The notes under the pieces are model-generated. The model was given only the letters and a program-made list of their open reading frames with translations, ran no database searches and was not told the origin of the DNA. Of a stretch of 43,184 nt of DNA, positions 23,541 through 31,934 are shown piece by piece. The position numbers were made by a program, and so were the translations under genes. The stretch's first letter is position 1. The number at the start of each line of letters is the position of its first letter. The stretch comes from an uncultured Opitutia bacterium (GTDB lineage: Bacteria > Verrucomicrobiota > Verrucomicrobiia > Opitutales > Opitutaceae). The stretch spans positions 1 to 43,184 of the forward strand of contig CAIQKV010000075.1 in assembly GCA_903872505.1 (NCBI GenBank), read 5' to 3'.

Positions 23541-24722
23541 TTACAGTTGCGGCACGGGCGCCTCGGCGCCGCGGTTTTCGGCCGACAGGTAGGCCGCGTA
23601 GATGGTCGCGGTCGTGTCGAGCGCGAAGTCGAGGCCGGACTGGGGCGCCCGGCCAGTCGCCGCGCAGGTCGCGAAGTCCTCGAGCTCGGCCTGGTAGCCC
23701 ATCGTGAAGTTCTCGTCCGGCGCCGCCTGCGACCAGCCTTCCTGGGTGCTCGCCTTCTCGACGAGGTAGATGTCCTTGAACTGCGGGCCGCGCGGATTGT
23801 AGGTGTCCACCAGGCCCGTGGGGCTGATGGCGCAGCGCGTGCGGTGGTTGTTGGCGAAGATTTCCAGGTAGTCGTAGATGCCGCCCAGCGCGACCTCGCT
23901 CGTCATCACGTCGCCCACGGTGCCGTCCTCGAACACGACGTGCATGCAGCCGTAGTCCTCGACGTCGTGGTAGTCGGTGCGGATCAGCTTCTCGTCGCGG
24001 TAGCCGGGCAGGCGGGTGAGCTGGTGGGTGCGGGCGCTGACGCTGGCGGGCCGGATGGGCCGGCCGGAGCGGGCGAGCCCCTCGATGCGCTTGAGGTAGA
24101 GCATGCCGCCGAGCGGGTGGCAGCCCTTGCCGATGAGGGAGCCGCCGCCGGCTTTTTGCCAGATGCCGTAGTCCGGCGACGCGGACCCGTTGTGGGACTC
24201 GTCGCCCGCCATGCGCAGGATCTGCGCGCCGGTTTTTTCCACGATCTCGCGCTCCTTCTGCACGCTGGGCGCGTAGACGAAGTTCTCCGCGTAGCCGAAG
24301 AACGAGCCCGCGCGGCGCACGGCCGCGGCGATCCGGAGCATCCGCTCGACCACCTCGTCGAGCATCTTGCGCTTCGAGTCGCGGTCGCCGCGGTAGGCGG
24401 GGTACGGCGCCGTCGGCCCGAAGCAGCCGGTCAGCGGCTTTTCGCAGATGACGCCCTTGCCCGCGGCGGCGGCGGCGAGGATGCCGGCCTCGTGGGCGTA
24501 GGGTGGGGAGCAGACGTCGAGCACGTCGACGTGGCCGAGCATCTCCTCGACGCTGGCAAAGACGGGGATACCGCGCGCGGCGCCGAACGCCGCGCGGCTC
24601 TCCGGCCGGCGGGAAGTCACGCCGGCGAGGGTGACGGCCGCGCCGTAGACACGGCGCAGGCACTCGACGTGGTAGCGGGCCGCGAACCCGGCGCCCGCGA
24701 TCCCGATGCGAAGACTTTTCAT
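23541..24722 (-). CDS. Gfo/Idh/MocA family oxidoreductase
   Basis: 393 aa. The Rossmann motif IGIAGAGFAARYH is at about 5-17 and the lysine signature CEKPLTG at about 101-107. Between them and the substrate domain is an insert (about 110-135, PYPAYRGDRDSKRKM) absent from its two relatives in this window. LIGKGCHPLGGMLYLKR carries the conserved catalytic His. The ATG at 24722 is preferred over the upstream open frame. It is monocistronic, divergent from the Mrr-type gene. The substrate is unknown. Confidence 0.85.
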   Translation of the reverse strand: MKSLRIGIAGAGFAARYHVECLRRVYGAAVTLAGVTSRRPESRAAFGAARGIPVFASVEEMLGHVDVLDVCSPPYAHEAGILAAAAAGKGVICEKPLTGCFGPTAPYPAYRGDRDSKRKMLDEVVERMLRIAAAVRRAGSFFGYAENFVYAPSVQKEREIVEKTGAQILRMAGDESHNGSASPDYGIWQKAGGGSLIGKGCHPLGGMLYLKRIEGLARSGRPIRPASVSARTHQLTRLPGYRDEKLIRTDYHDVEDYGCMHVVFEDGTVGDVMTSEVALGGIYDYLEIFANNHRTRCAISPTGLVDTYNPRGPQFKDIYLVEKASTQEGWSQAAPDENFTMGYQAELEDFATCAATGRAPQSGLDFALDTTATIYAAYLSAENRGAEAPVPQL

Positions 24723-24845
24723 GGGAAGTGCCCGTCCGTATACCCTCTTTCCGCCCCCAATCAAAGTCCCGAAGCGTGGCGCGCTCTTCACTCTTAACCC
24801 TATACCGCTCCGGCGCGCGCTATTGTAAAACCGGCGTAATCCGCC

Positions 24846-24863
24846 CTACCGGGTTTCCGGTAG
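24846..24863. repeat. Small hairpin CTACCGG-GTTT-CCGGTAG
   Basis: Perfect 7-base arms with a 4-base loop in the divergent intergenic region (24723-24908) between the Gfo/Idh gene and the Mrr-type gene. It may be a regulator site or leader hairpin; nothing else in this gap stands out. Confidence 0.4.
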
Positions 24864-24908
24864 TCTGCGGCATGCCAATCAGTGCGCCTCGCCGGATAGT
24901 TTGGCCGT

Positions 24909-25766
24909 ATGTCACGACGCAGGCGTAGCCAAGAGCTGGATGGCGCAGAGGTTGGTTTCAAGTTGGTCCTCATGCTCGTCCTGCTGCTGGCCCTGCTCAT
25001 CGGGGGACTCGGCGGTTTTGCCCAGGTGTTCACCTCCCTGCTCAGCCTGGCGGCAGGCGGGCTGATGGCCGTCGCCGGGTTTCTGGTCCTTTGGTTTGTC
25101 GGACGGGCGATCTACCACCACTGGTGGATCCCTCGCTCCCAAGAAATTGCGAATCCCACGGCGTGGGCGATGCCGCCGCGCCTGGCTCGGCCGGAGGCCA
25201 ACCCGGTTTCCCAGTCCGAATCTCCCAGACAATGGACCGCCGAGACCATCTTCACGGCCTTGGGGGAGATCGACTGGTTCCAGTTTGAGCGGTTCTGCGC
25301 GGCGCTGCTGCGCACCGAGGGCTACGAGGTGGTGCGCAAGGGTGGCGCCAGGCCCGACGGGGGGGTCGACCTGATCGCCGAAAAGGGCGGCGAGCGGAGC
25401 CTCGTGCAGTGCAAGCACTGGCGCACCTGGACCGTGAAGGAAAACGTGATCCGGGAGATGCTCGGCAGCATGACGCATTTTCAGGTCAGCAGTGGCGCGA
25501 TCTATACTCTGTCCGGGTGGACCAGGCCGGCGGCTGATTTCGCCCTGCAGCATTCGATTGCCCTGGTGGACGGTAATGAAATGGCCCGGCGTGCATTGGC
25601 GCGGCTTTCGACCAAGCGGCTCGACGAGGTGCTCAATCTGACGGTGCATCATTGTCCAAAATGCGAGGCTCCGATGGTCTGGCGCGAAGGGAGCTTCCGT
25701 TCCTTCTGGGGCTGCTCCACCTATCCGCGCTGCCGCGGCACGCTCAAGCACGCCGGCGCGCGGTAG
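24909..25766 (+). CDS. Membrane-anchored Mrr-type restriction endonuclease-like protein
   Basis: 285 aa. Two transmembrane helices (about 17-37 and 45-66) precede a PD-(D/E)xK nuclease domain of the Mrr_cat family (about 115-225), with catalytic D154 (DGGVDLIA) and Q167-x-K169 (QCKHW). The C-terminus is a topoisomerase-type zinc finger with C249, C252, C269 and C275 (CPKCEAPMV, WGCSTYPRC). Mrr family proteins cut modified or foreign DNA. This TM-Mrr-zinc-finger arrangement is found in stand-alone bacterial proteins whose target is mostly unproven. No methylase is adjacent. Confidence 0.85.
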   Translation: MSRRRRSQELDGAEVGFKLVLMLVLLLALLIGGLGGFAQVFTSLLSLAAGGLMAVAGFLVLWFVGRAIYHHWWIPRSQEIANPTAWAMPPRLARPEANPVSQSESPRQWTAETIFTALGEIDWFQFERFCAALLRTEGYEVVRKGGARPDGGVDLIAEKGGERSLVQCKHWRTWTVKENVIREMLGSMTHFQVSSGAIYTLSGWTRPAADFALQHSIALVDGNEMARRALARLSTKRLDEVLNLTVHHCPKCEAPMVWREGSFRSFWGCSTYPRCRGTLKHAGAR

Positions 25767-25867
25767 GCAGTGGCGAACGGTGCACGGTCTCGGCCGGGGA
25801 GGCGGAAGCGGTCAGCCCGTCGCGGCAATAGCCTTGTCGGCGAGGCGGCGAACTGCTCTTTGCCCGG

Positions 25868-27115
25868 ATGCCACATGAGCCCGGTCCGGGGAGGCTGGCC
25901 GTTCGCGGTTTCCACCCGTTCGTCTTCACCATCCTGATCATCCCGTTCGGCGCCGGGAGCGGCTTTGTCACCGTCGCGCTGGCGTTCCTCGCCACCAAGC
26001 GGGGGCTGTCGGTGCAGCAGGGCGCCGAACTCGTCGCGCTCTCCGTGCTGCCCCAGGTGTGGAAATTCTTCTGGTCCCCGGTCGCCGACACCACCCTGAG
26101 CCGCCGCCGCTGGTACCTGATCGCCAACAGCGTCGTCGCGCTCGGCATGCTCGCGATGGCGGCCGTGCCGCTGGGACCCGACCGCCTGGTCCTGATGCAG
26201 GGCCTGGTGCTGGTCACGAGTTTTGCGACGACGTTTGTCGGCTTCGCCACCGAGGCGTTTGTCGCGCACCTGACGCCCGAGCCCGACCGGGGCCGGGTGA
26301 GCGGCTGGTTCCAGGCCGGCAACCTCGGGGGCAGCGGGCTGGGCGGCGGGCTGGGCCTCTGGCTGCTGGACACGCTGCCGGCGGGCTGGGAGGCCGGCGT
26401 CATCCTCGCGGTGGCGATGCTCGCGTGCAACGGGGCGCTGGCGTTTCTGCCCGACGTCCCGGCGGAGTCGCGCGGCGCGTCCCTGGGCGGGGCCATCCGG
26501 AATGTCGGGGCCGACATCTGGTCGGTGATCCGGTCGCGCAACGGGCTCCTGTGCGCCGCGCTGTGCATCGTCCCGGTGGGCACCGGGGCGGCGTCGGCCG
26601 TGCTCACGCAGGCGGAGGTCGCGGCGCACTGGGGCGCCGGGGCGGGCACGGTGGAGCTGGTGCAGGGCTTCCTCGGCGGGTTGATCAGCATGGCGGGCTG
26701 CATCGTCGGTGGCTACGGCTGCAATCGCTGGGGCTCGCGCCGCGCCTACCTGGCCTACGGACTGGTGATGGCGGCCGTGGCGCTCGCGATGGCCGGCCTG
26801 CCCGCGACGCCGTCGGTCTACGTCGTCGGCTGCATGACGTACTGGTTCACGACGGGCCTGACGTTTGCGGCGTTCACTGGCTTCGTGCTCGAGGCGATCG
26901 GCGCGGGCAATGCGGCGACGAAGTACAACGGCTTCGCGTCCCTCTCCAACACGCCGATCTGGTACATGGGCCTCGTGCTCGCCGCGGTGATGACGCATGC
27001 CGGGCCGGTGGCGATGCTGGTGGCCGAGGCGGCGTTCGCCGTCGCGGGCGTGCTGGTGTTCATCGCGGCGGCGAATGTCCACCGGCTGCGCCCGGCGCCG
27101 GCCGCGGCCGGGTGA
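25868..27115 (+). CDS. MFS transporter, AmpG/muropeptide-permease-like
   Basis: 415 aa, about 12 hydrophobic segments. The N-terminal half has PQVWKFFWSPVADTTLSRRRW, the loop 2-3 region typical of the AmpG/acetyl-CoA-transporter branch; EPDRGRVSGWFQAGNLGG lies before TM5. It probably imports a peptidoglycan fragment or another small metabolite by proton symport. The C-terminus ends in Ala/Pro. The frame continues open past the TGA to 27295, described separately. The AmpG role is inference; no beta-lactamase or recycling genes are nearby. Confidence 0.8.
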   Translation: MPHEPGPGRLAVRGFHPFVFTILIIPFGAGSGFVTVALAFLATKRGLSVQQGAELVALSVLPQVWKFFWSPVADTTLSRRRWYLIANSVVALGMLAMAAVPLGPDRLVLMQGLVLVTSFATTFVGFATEAFVAHLTPEPDRGRVSGWFQAGNLGGSGLGGGLGLWLLDTLPAGWEAGVILAVAMLACNGALAFLPDVPAESRGASLGGAIRNVGADIWSVIRSRNGLLCAALCIVPVGTGAASAVLTQAEVAAHWGAGAGTVELVQGFLGGLISMAGCIVGGYGCNRWGSRRAYLAYGLVMAAVALAMAGLPATPSVYVVGCMTYWFTTGLTFAAFTGFVLEAIGAGNAATKYNGFASLSNTPIWYMGLVLAAVMTHAGPVAMLVAEAAFAVAGVLVFIAAANVHRLRPAPAAAG

Positions 27116-27139
27116 GGCTGGACTTGCCCCAACGGGCGC

Positions 27140-27295
27140 GATCCGGGTGTCGCGCTGGCCGAACTCTTCGTTTCGCTGGCCAAGCCGCTGCTCTACCTGG
27201 CCAATCAGATCCCCGCCGTCGTCCCGCGGCAGCGGGACTATGGCGGCCCGGTTGGCTGCAGGGGTGGGGCGGCGATCTTTCCCGGCCTGCCCTAA
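27140..27295 (+). other. In-frame open segment after the MFS stop, baseplate-like text
   Basis: Directly downstream of the MFS stop codon, in the same frame, codons from 27140 read DPGVALAELFVSLAKPLL and continue to a TAA at 27293. The opening is reminiscent of the DPGVxLLELF motif near the N-terminus of phage/contractile-tail baseplate J-like proteins. No start codon is evident and the segment ends in low-similarity residues, so it is a gene remnant or chance. It overlaps the 3' end of the gene on the other strand. Confidence 0.2.
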
Positions 27296-28263
27296 ATCCC
27301 GGCCTTTCTGATCTCGTCGGCCATGGCCTGGACGTTCGCGGGGATCGCGTAGCTGGGAATGCTGTTGGAGCTGGTGATCATGTAGCCGCCACCCGGTGAA
27401 CCGTCCCGCAGGCATCGCCTCACCTCCTGCCGCGTCTCTTCCGTGGTCCCGCGGGAGAGGATGTCCACGCTGACATTTCCCACCAGGCACACTTTTTGGC
27501 CGATCTGCTGCTTGAGTTCCTTCAGGGACAGGCATTCCGGCTCGAGCGGGTGCAGGCCGTCCATGCCCAGCGTCAGCAAATCCTCCAGCACGAGCCGCCA
27601 GTCGCCGTCGCTGTGAAAAATCCAGGGCACGGGGATGGACCGGGCCGTCTCCCGGAGGCAGGGCAGGATCATGTCCCGGAACACCTCGGGCGACATCATG
27701 GGGCCGGTCTTGTGGGCGAAGTCGTCAAAGCACCAGATCAGGTCCACCCCGCGCCGGCTCATCTCCGCGATGGCGACGGCGGACCAGCGGGCGTACCGCA
27801 GCAGGATTTGGGTGATGACTCCCGGGTCATCGGCCGCGGCGAGGGAGAACCCCTCGAGGTCCATGCTCATCAGCATGGGGGAGAGGCCGAGGCGGGTCTT
27901 GCCCACGATCGCGCGCCGGCCCGCGTTGCGCCGGATGAGGGTCTCCAGCCCGGCATAGAGTGCCGGGTCGGTCGGATCCTCCAGCGCGGCCAGGATTTCC
28001 AGGTCGCGGCGGTCATGCAGCTTGCCGCCGGTCTGGAAGATCCGCCCATCGGGCAGCTTCGTTTCCTTCACGTAGAGCGGGGGGAAGAGGCCGAAGGTCA
28101 GCACATCCAGGCCCAGCTGGTCGGCGACGTAGATGGGATCGTCCGCCAATTGGTCGCCGAACAGGGCGGCCAGGACCGGCTGCTCGACCTGCTGCTCGGC
28201 GAACGGCACCCGGTCCGGTTGACCGCGGTGCAGCGCGCACATGACCCGTTCTTTCGATGTCAT
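27292..28263 (-). CDS. URO-D family protein (uroporphyrinogen decarboxylase fold)
   Basis: 323 aa TIM-barrel protein. The N-terminus MTSKERVMCALHRGQPDRVP is the classic URO-D/methyltransferase opening. The zinc-ligand motif HxC of cobalamin methyltransferases is absent: the corresponding position reads FHSDGDW and the C-terminal Cys is missing (SSNSIPSYAIP). True HemE is about 340-350 residues with a conserved N-terminal Arg/Asp pattern not evident here. Non-heme roles are usual for such URO-D proteins, often beside sugar-catabolic genes; function is unknown. Confidence 0.78.
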   Translation of the reverse strand: MTSKERVMCALHRGQPDRVPFAEQQVEQPVLAALFGDQLADDPIYVADQLGLDVLTFGLFPPLYVKETKLPDGRIFQTGGKLHDRRDLEILAALEDPTDPALYAGLETLIRRNAGRRAIVGKTRLGLSPMLMSMDLEGFSLAAADDPGVITQILLRYARWSAVAIAEMSRRGVDLIWCFDDFAHKTGPMMSPEVFRDMILPCLRETARSIPVPWIFHSDGDWRLVLEDLLTLGMDGLHPLEPECLSLKELKQQIGQKVCLVGNVSVDILSRGTTEETRQEVRRCLRDGSPGGGYMITSSNSIPSYAIPANVQAMADEIRKAGI

Positions 28264-28324
28264 TTTGAGCTCCCCACGTTGCGGACGCCGGTGCGGCCGG
28301 CCCAGACTGCTCTCCGCCGGCGCG

Positions 28325-28726
28325 CTATTTCATGTTGCCGATGATCGACTCGGAGGTGTCGGAGGAGGCCTTCATGATCCGGGACATCTCCTCCTCCAAC
28401 TGCCTCTTCCGGTCCATCATTTGCTGCAGTTTCAGCATATCGGCCGACCCGATCTCCGAAAGCGAATCTGCCGTGTGCGGCGTTTTGCCCTGGTGGGCGT
28501 ACCCCGCTTGCTGGCCGGAATTCTGGTTGACCCTGACGCGCAGGCGCTGGATCTCGGCTTCGGTCGCGGCGTGCTGCCTTTTCAAGTCGGCGAGCTTGGC
28601 ATTCATGGCCTGTGCCGATGCCGGCGAACCGGACTTGGCGGCCGGCCCGTTGGCTGCGCGCAGGACCGGGGTGAAAGCACTGCCAGCCAGCAGCGCGAGA
28701 CAGACAACGAAGAACAGGGATTTCAT
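28325..28726 (-). CDS. Small exported coiled-coil protein
   Basis: 133 aa. Signal peptide about 1-25 (MKSLFFVVCLALLAGSAF...), then a heptad-like coiled coil (about 42-70, LADLKRQHAATEAEIQRLR) and a second short helical segment (about 98-118). It is probably periplasmic, in the same class of small exported helical proteins as that at 9040. The upstream region contains CTGGTAAC at about 28745-28752, a weak resemblance to the sigma-factor motif without a matching second block. Confidence 0.65.
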   Translation of the reverse strand: MKSLFFVVCLALLAGSAFTPVLRAANGPAAKSGSPASAQAMNAKLADLKRQHAATEAEIQRLRVRVNQNSGQQAGYAHQGKTPHTADSLSEIGSADMLKLQQMMDRKRQLEEEMSRIMKASSDTSESIIGNMK

Positions 28727-28826
28727 GGTTTCTTGGGGTTGAGTTACCAGAACAGCCTGCAGCACGGCGGATTCCGCCCGGAGGTCAAACGTGAAGGCGG
28801 CGGTGCCGGCACCGGTCCGCGGCCGG

Positions 28827-29879
28827 TCAGGGCACCCACAGCACGTCGCCGCCCGGCAGCGCGAGCTCGCGCCCGCAGTCGAAGGCCCAGAGGTCCCAGC
28901 CGCCGTCGATGTAGTTGTCGTTGGTCGGCCGCGCGCAGGCCTGGGTGAAGAGCAGGTGGCGGCCACCCCACGTGTAGAACGCCGGGGTCGCCACATGGAA
29001 GATCGCGTTCTCCGCGTACACGCCCCGCCACCGCGTCTGGAGCAGCTCGTCCACCGGAAGCTGCCGCCAGCCCCGTGCCGGATGCGCGCTCACCGCCAGC
29101 ACCGTGCGCCACTGCTTCCCCAGCTCCGGGCCGACCTCCATGCTGAGGACGTAGGTGCGGCCGACCTTGATGATCTGGTGCCACTCGTAGTACGCGCCCG
29201 GCAGCGAGGGAAACAGATGGCCCAGGCCGCGCGGATCGTCCGCGTTCCAGTGTCGGGTCCACGTCTTGCCGTCGGGCGACGTGGCGTAGCGGAGTCCCGC
29301 CAGCGTGCGGTCCGGGTCGCGGTACGAATAATACATGTGCCAGTCCCACCGCTGCGCCGCGGAATCCCACTCGCGCCACACGGCCGCCTGCGACGCGTAG
29401 GTTTCCCGGTACGGGGCGGCGGGCTCCGGCGCCAGCACCGGGGCGTGGTTCCACCGCCGGAAATTCTCCGGCTGCACGGCGGAGTAACCGTCCGCGCCGA
29501 CCGGGCAGATCGCGAGGCCGATCTGGTCCATCTGCTGGTCCACCGTGCCGGAGTAGTAGACGTAGTAGGCGTCCTCCTCGGGCACGTGGAGTACCGTGTC
29601 GAGCCGCAGCCCGCCGCGGTCCCAGCCGTCCGGCGCCGGCCCGAACACCGGATTGGCCGGGTCGGTGTGCCACGTCAGCGGATCGGCCACCGTGGCCCAG
29701 GCCTTGCCCACCGCGCAGGTGCCGCGGTTGGTCCGCGGGATGCCGGAGTAGAACATGATCAGCCGCCCGGAGTCCCGCGGGTTGGGCAGGATGCACGGCT
29801 CCTGGATCTGCTGCGACTGCCAGGGGGAACTCGTGCGCTCGATGATGATCCGGCCGCGCGCCGGCCCGGGGTTTGCCAT
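28827..29879 (-). CDS. Five-bladed beta-propeller glycoside hydrolase-like protein
   Basis: 350 aa with repeated beta-propeller blades of the GH32/43/68/130-like type. Segments include LIMFYSGIPRTNRGTCAVG, AYYVYYSGTVDQQMDQIGLA, WDWHMYYSYRDPDR and TYVLSMEVGPE. Blade-edge acidic residues are present (LDTVLHVPEEDAYY, WREWDSAAQRWDWH), but I cannot fix the catalytic set. There is no signal peptide. The role is probably hydrolysis or phosphorolysis of a glycan; the exact family is uncertain. It is divergent from the small secreted protein at 29974. Confidence 0.68.
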   Translation of the reverse strand: MANPGPARGRIIIERTSSPWQSQQIQEPCILPNPRDSGRLIMFYSGIPRTNRGTCAVGKAWATVADPLTWHTDPANPVFGPAPDGWDRGGLRLDTVLHVPEEDAYYVYYSGTVDQQMDQIGLAICPVGADGYSAVQPENFRRWNHAPVLAPEPAAPYRETYASQAAVWREWDSAAQRWDWHMYYSYRDPDRTLAGLRYATSPDGKTWTRHWNADDPRGLGHLFPSLPGAYYEWHQIIKVGRTYVLSMEVGPELGKQWRTVLAVSAHPARGWRQLPVDELLQTRWRGVYAENAIFHVATPAFYTWGGRHLLFTQACARPTNDNYIDGGWDLWAFDCGRELALPGGDVLWVP

Positions 29880-29973
29880 GGCCGGGCAGGGTTGGGGCCG
29901 GCCGGCCGGCCAGCAAGCCCGCGCTGCCGGCGGCCCGCGCGAGAACCTTTGACGCCCGCCCGGCTGGGCCCAA

Positions 29974-30528
29974 ATGTCGGTCCACCAGATGCGCGCAATC
30001 CTGACAGTTTTTCTCTTCCTGGTTCTGGCGGCAGGCAGCCGGGCCGAGGCTTACAAGCTCCAGGATCACAGTCAGCTGATCCTCGTCACCCCCGCCGGCT
30101 GGAACCAGAGCCACGGCGATCTGGGTGACCTGATCTTCCGGTTCGCGCCCAAGAACCCGAAGCTCAATGCGCTGGGCGAGCTGACGGTCAGCGCGGGAGT
30201 GGTCGACGAGTATGACACCCGGGAAAAAATCGCCAGCTATGTGACGGGCATGGCCCGGGAAATGGCGGCCTCCTTGGATCCAAAACTGCGCCCGCCCGAA
30301 GTAAAGCCCCTCCGCTGCAAGCAGGGCTTTGGTTTCATCTACTCGCTCGTCGACCCCAGCCTGGTCGGCAAGGCATCCCAGCCGGGCAACTTCAAGCAGG
30401 TGACCGGAGGCGTCATCCGCCTGGGTCCGGGGGTGATGGTGGAGGTTCGGATCGCCACCGACGGCGACGAGACCGAGGGCTACCAGCAGCTGCTCGCCAT
30501 GATCGAGAGCCTGGAGCTGAAGCACTGA
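29974..30528 (+). CDS. Exported protein, unknown function
   Basis: 184 aa. The signal peptide is about 1-25 (after MSVHQMRAILTVFLF), with the mature part starting near EAYKLQDHSQLILVTPAGW. An alternative ATG lies at residue 6. The mature domain looks like a compact alpha/beta fold of the kind seen in lipid- or protein-binding periplasmic proteins, ending AMIESLELKH. I do not recognise the family. It stands alone on the plus strand. Confidence 0.65.
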   Translation: MSVHQMRAILTVFLFLVLAAGSRAEAYKLQDHSQLILVTPAGWNQSHGDLGDLIFRFAPKNPKLNALGELTVSAGVVDEYDTREKIASYVTGMAREMAASLDPKLRPPEVKPLRCKQGFGFIYSLVDPSLVGKASQPGNFKQVTGGVIRLGPGVMVEVRIATDGDETEGYQQLLAMIESLELKH

Positions 30529-30555
30529 GACCGGTCTGCCCGGCCGAAGCGGCCT

Positions 30556-30590
30556 CGCCCCACCTTCGCCCAGGCTACGGCGGGCACGGC
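30556..30590. repeat. Intergenic dispersed-repeat-like segment
   Basis: The segment contains CACCTTCGCCCAGGCTACGG then CGGGCACGGC, a phrase resembling dispersed filler often seen between genes in GC-rich genomes. No second copy occurs in this window. The surrounding gap 30529-30663 has no gene. Confidence 0.3.
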
Positions 30591-30663
30591 AAGCCGCCTG
30601 CGTCCAGCCGAACCAAACTCGCCAAGAGCGGGCGGCCCGTCGTAGGATTGCGCAACTCCCGCG

Positions 30664-31932
30664 ATGAACGTCTCACTTGCCTACGGCCAAGGCCACCTTC
30701 AGGTCGAACTGCCCGATTTCACCCGCGTGGTGCAACCGCGCCCGCAGCCCGGCCTGCCGGACGAGCGCGCGGCGCTTTTTTCCGCGCTCGACGCCCCCGT
30801 CGGCTGCGAGCCGCTCGCGCAGTGGCTCCGGCCCGGCGCGAAGATCTGCATCATCTTTCCCGACATCACCCGCGCCATGCCGAGCCGGCGGCTGCTCCCG
30901 TGGCTGCTCGACTACCTGCACCGCCATGGCGTCCGCGACGAGCAGCTGGTGCTGCTCAACTCCACCGGCACGCACCGGCCCAACACGCCCGCCGAGCTGG
31001 AGACGATGCTGGGGCCGGCCATCACGCAGCGCTACCGCGTCGTCAACCACGAGTGCGAGCGCGACGCGGACATGGTGCAGTTCGGCGTCACCCGGTCGGG
31101 CGTGCCCGCGCTGATCAACCGCCTGGCCGCCGAGGCCGACGTGCGGATTCTCACCGGCTTCATCGAGCCGCATTTCTTCGCGGGGTTCAGCGGCGGGCCC
31201 AAGGCGCTCATGCCCGGCGTCGCCGGGCTCCAGACAATCGTCAGCAACCACGGCGCGGAGAACATCGGCAGCCCGCAGGCCACCTTCGGCATCAACGAGG
31301 GCAACCCGATCTGGGACGAGATGCTCGCGATCGCGGAGCGCGTCGGCCGCAGCTTTTTGCTCAACGTCAGCCTCAACGAGGAGCGGCAGGTCACGGGCGT
31401 GTTTGCCGGCGACCTCAAGCTCGCGCACCGCCACGGCCGGGAGTTCGTGCGCGAATCCGCGATGCAGCGCGTCGACGCGCCCTTCGACGTCGTCGTCACC
31501 ACGAACAGCGGCTACCCGCTCGACCTCAACCTCTACCAGGGCGGCAAGGGCCTGAGCGCCGCCGCCCTCATCACCAAGCCCGGCGGCACGATCATCCTCG
31601 CCGCCGAGTGCCGCGAGGGCGTGCCGGCGGGCAGCCCGTTCGACCGGCTGCTGCGCGACGCGCACTCGCCGGCGGAACTGCTGGCGCGGATCGCGGCGCC
31701 GGGATTTTCCTGGCCCGAGCAGTGGGCGCCCCACATCCAGACGCTCATCCAGTCCCGGGCGCGCGTGCTCCTGCACAGCAGCATGCCCGACGAGCTCGTG
31801 CGCGCCGCGCTGCTGGAGCCGTGCCCGGACATCGCCGCGGAAGTGTTTGCGCAGGTGCGCCGGATCGGGCGCTCGGCCCGGGTGGCCGTGCTGCCGTGGG
31901 GGCCGCTGACGATCCCGTACATCGCCGCCTGA
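30664..31932 (+). CDS. larA: LarA-type nickel-dependent hydroxyacid racemase/epimerase
   Basis: 422 aa. LarA uses the nickel-pincer (NPN) cofactor to move a hydride at C2 of a 2-hydroxyacid; lactate racemase is the founder, and relatives epimerise sugar acids. The key residues line up with LarA at a constant offset of four: H104 (GTHRPN), H170 (IEPHFFAGFSGG), the cofactor-linking lysine K180 (GGPKALMPG) and H196 (SNHGAEN). IIFPDITRAMPSRRLLPWLL is the usual N-terminal DxTR region. It is first in a tight operon with a phosphotransferase and an enolase paralogue. No LarB, LarC or LarE is present, so the cofactor must be made elsewhere. The substrate is unknown. Confidence 0.88.
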   Translation: MNVSLAYGQGHLQVELPDFTRVVQPRPQPGLPDERAALFSALDAPVGCEPLAQWLRPGAKICIIFPDITRAMPSRRLLPWLLDYLHRHGVRDEQLVLLNSTGTHRPNTPAELETMLGPAITQRYRVVNHECERDADMVQFGVTRSGVPALINRLAAEADVRILTGFIEPHFFAGFSGGPKALMPGVAGLQTIVSNHGAENIGSPQATFGINEGNPIWDEMLAIAERVGRSFLLNVSLNEERQVTGVFAGDLKLAHRHGREFVRESAMQRVDAPFDVVVTTNSGYPLDLNLYQGGKGLSAAALITKPGGTIILAAECREGVPAGSPFDRLLRDAHSPAELLARIAAPGFSWPEQWAPHIQTLIQSRARVLLHSSMPDELVRAALLEPCPDIAAEVFAQVRRIGRSARVAVLPWGPLTIPYIAA

Positions 31933-31934
31933 CC

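Noticed and set aside
24845..24869. Near match to the sigma-factor motif (CGCAGA-N11-CCGGTAGG)
   Set aside because: Spacing is 11 rather than 13, the second block has a mismatch, it overlaps the hairpin CTACCGG-CCGGTAG, and it lies 120 bases from the gene.
28745..28771. Weak motif copy upstream of the exported gene at 28726
   Set aside because: Only CTGGTAAC resembles the second block; the first block is CGCCGT, half matched.
29897..29912. GGCC-rich run between the propeller gene and the next
   Set aside because: Simple sequence, too short to mean anything in GC-rich DNA.
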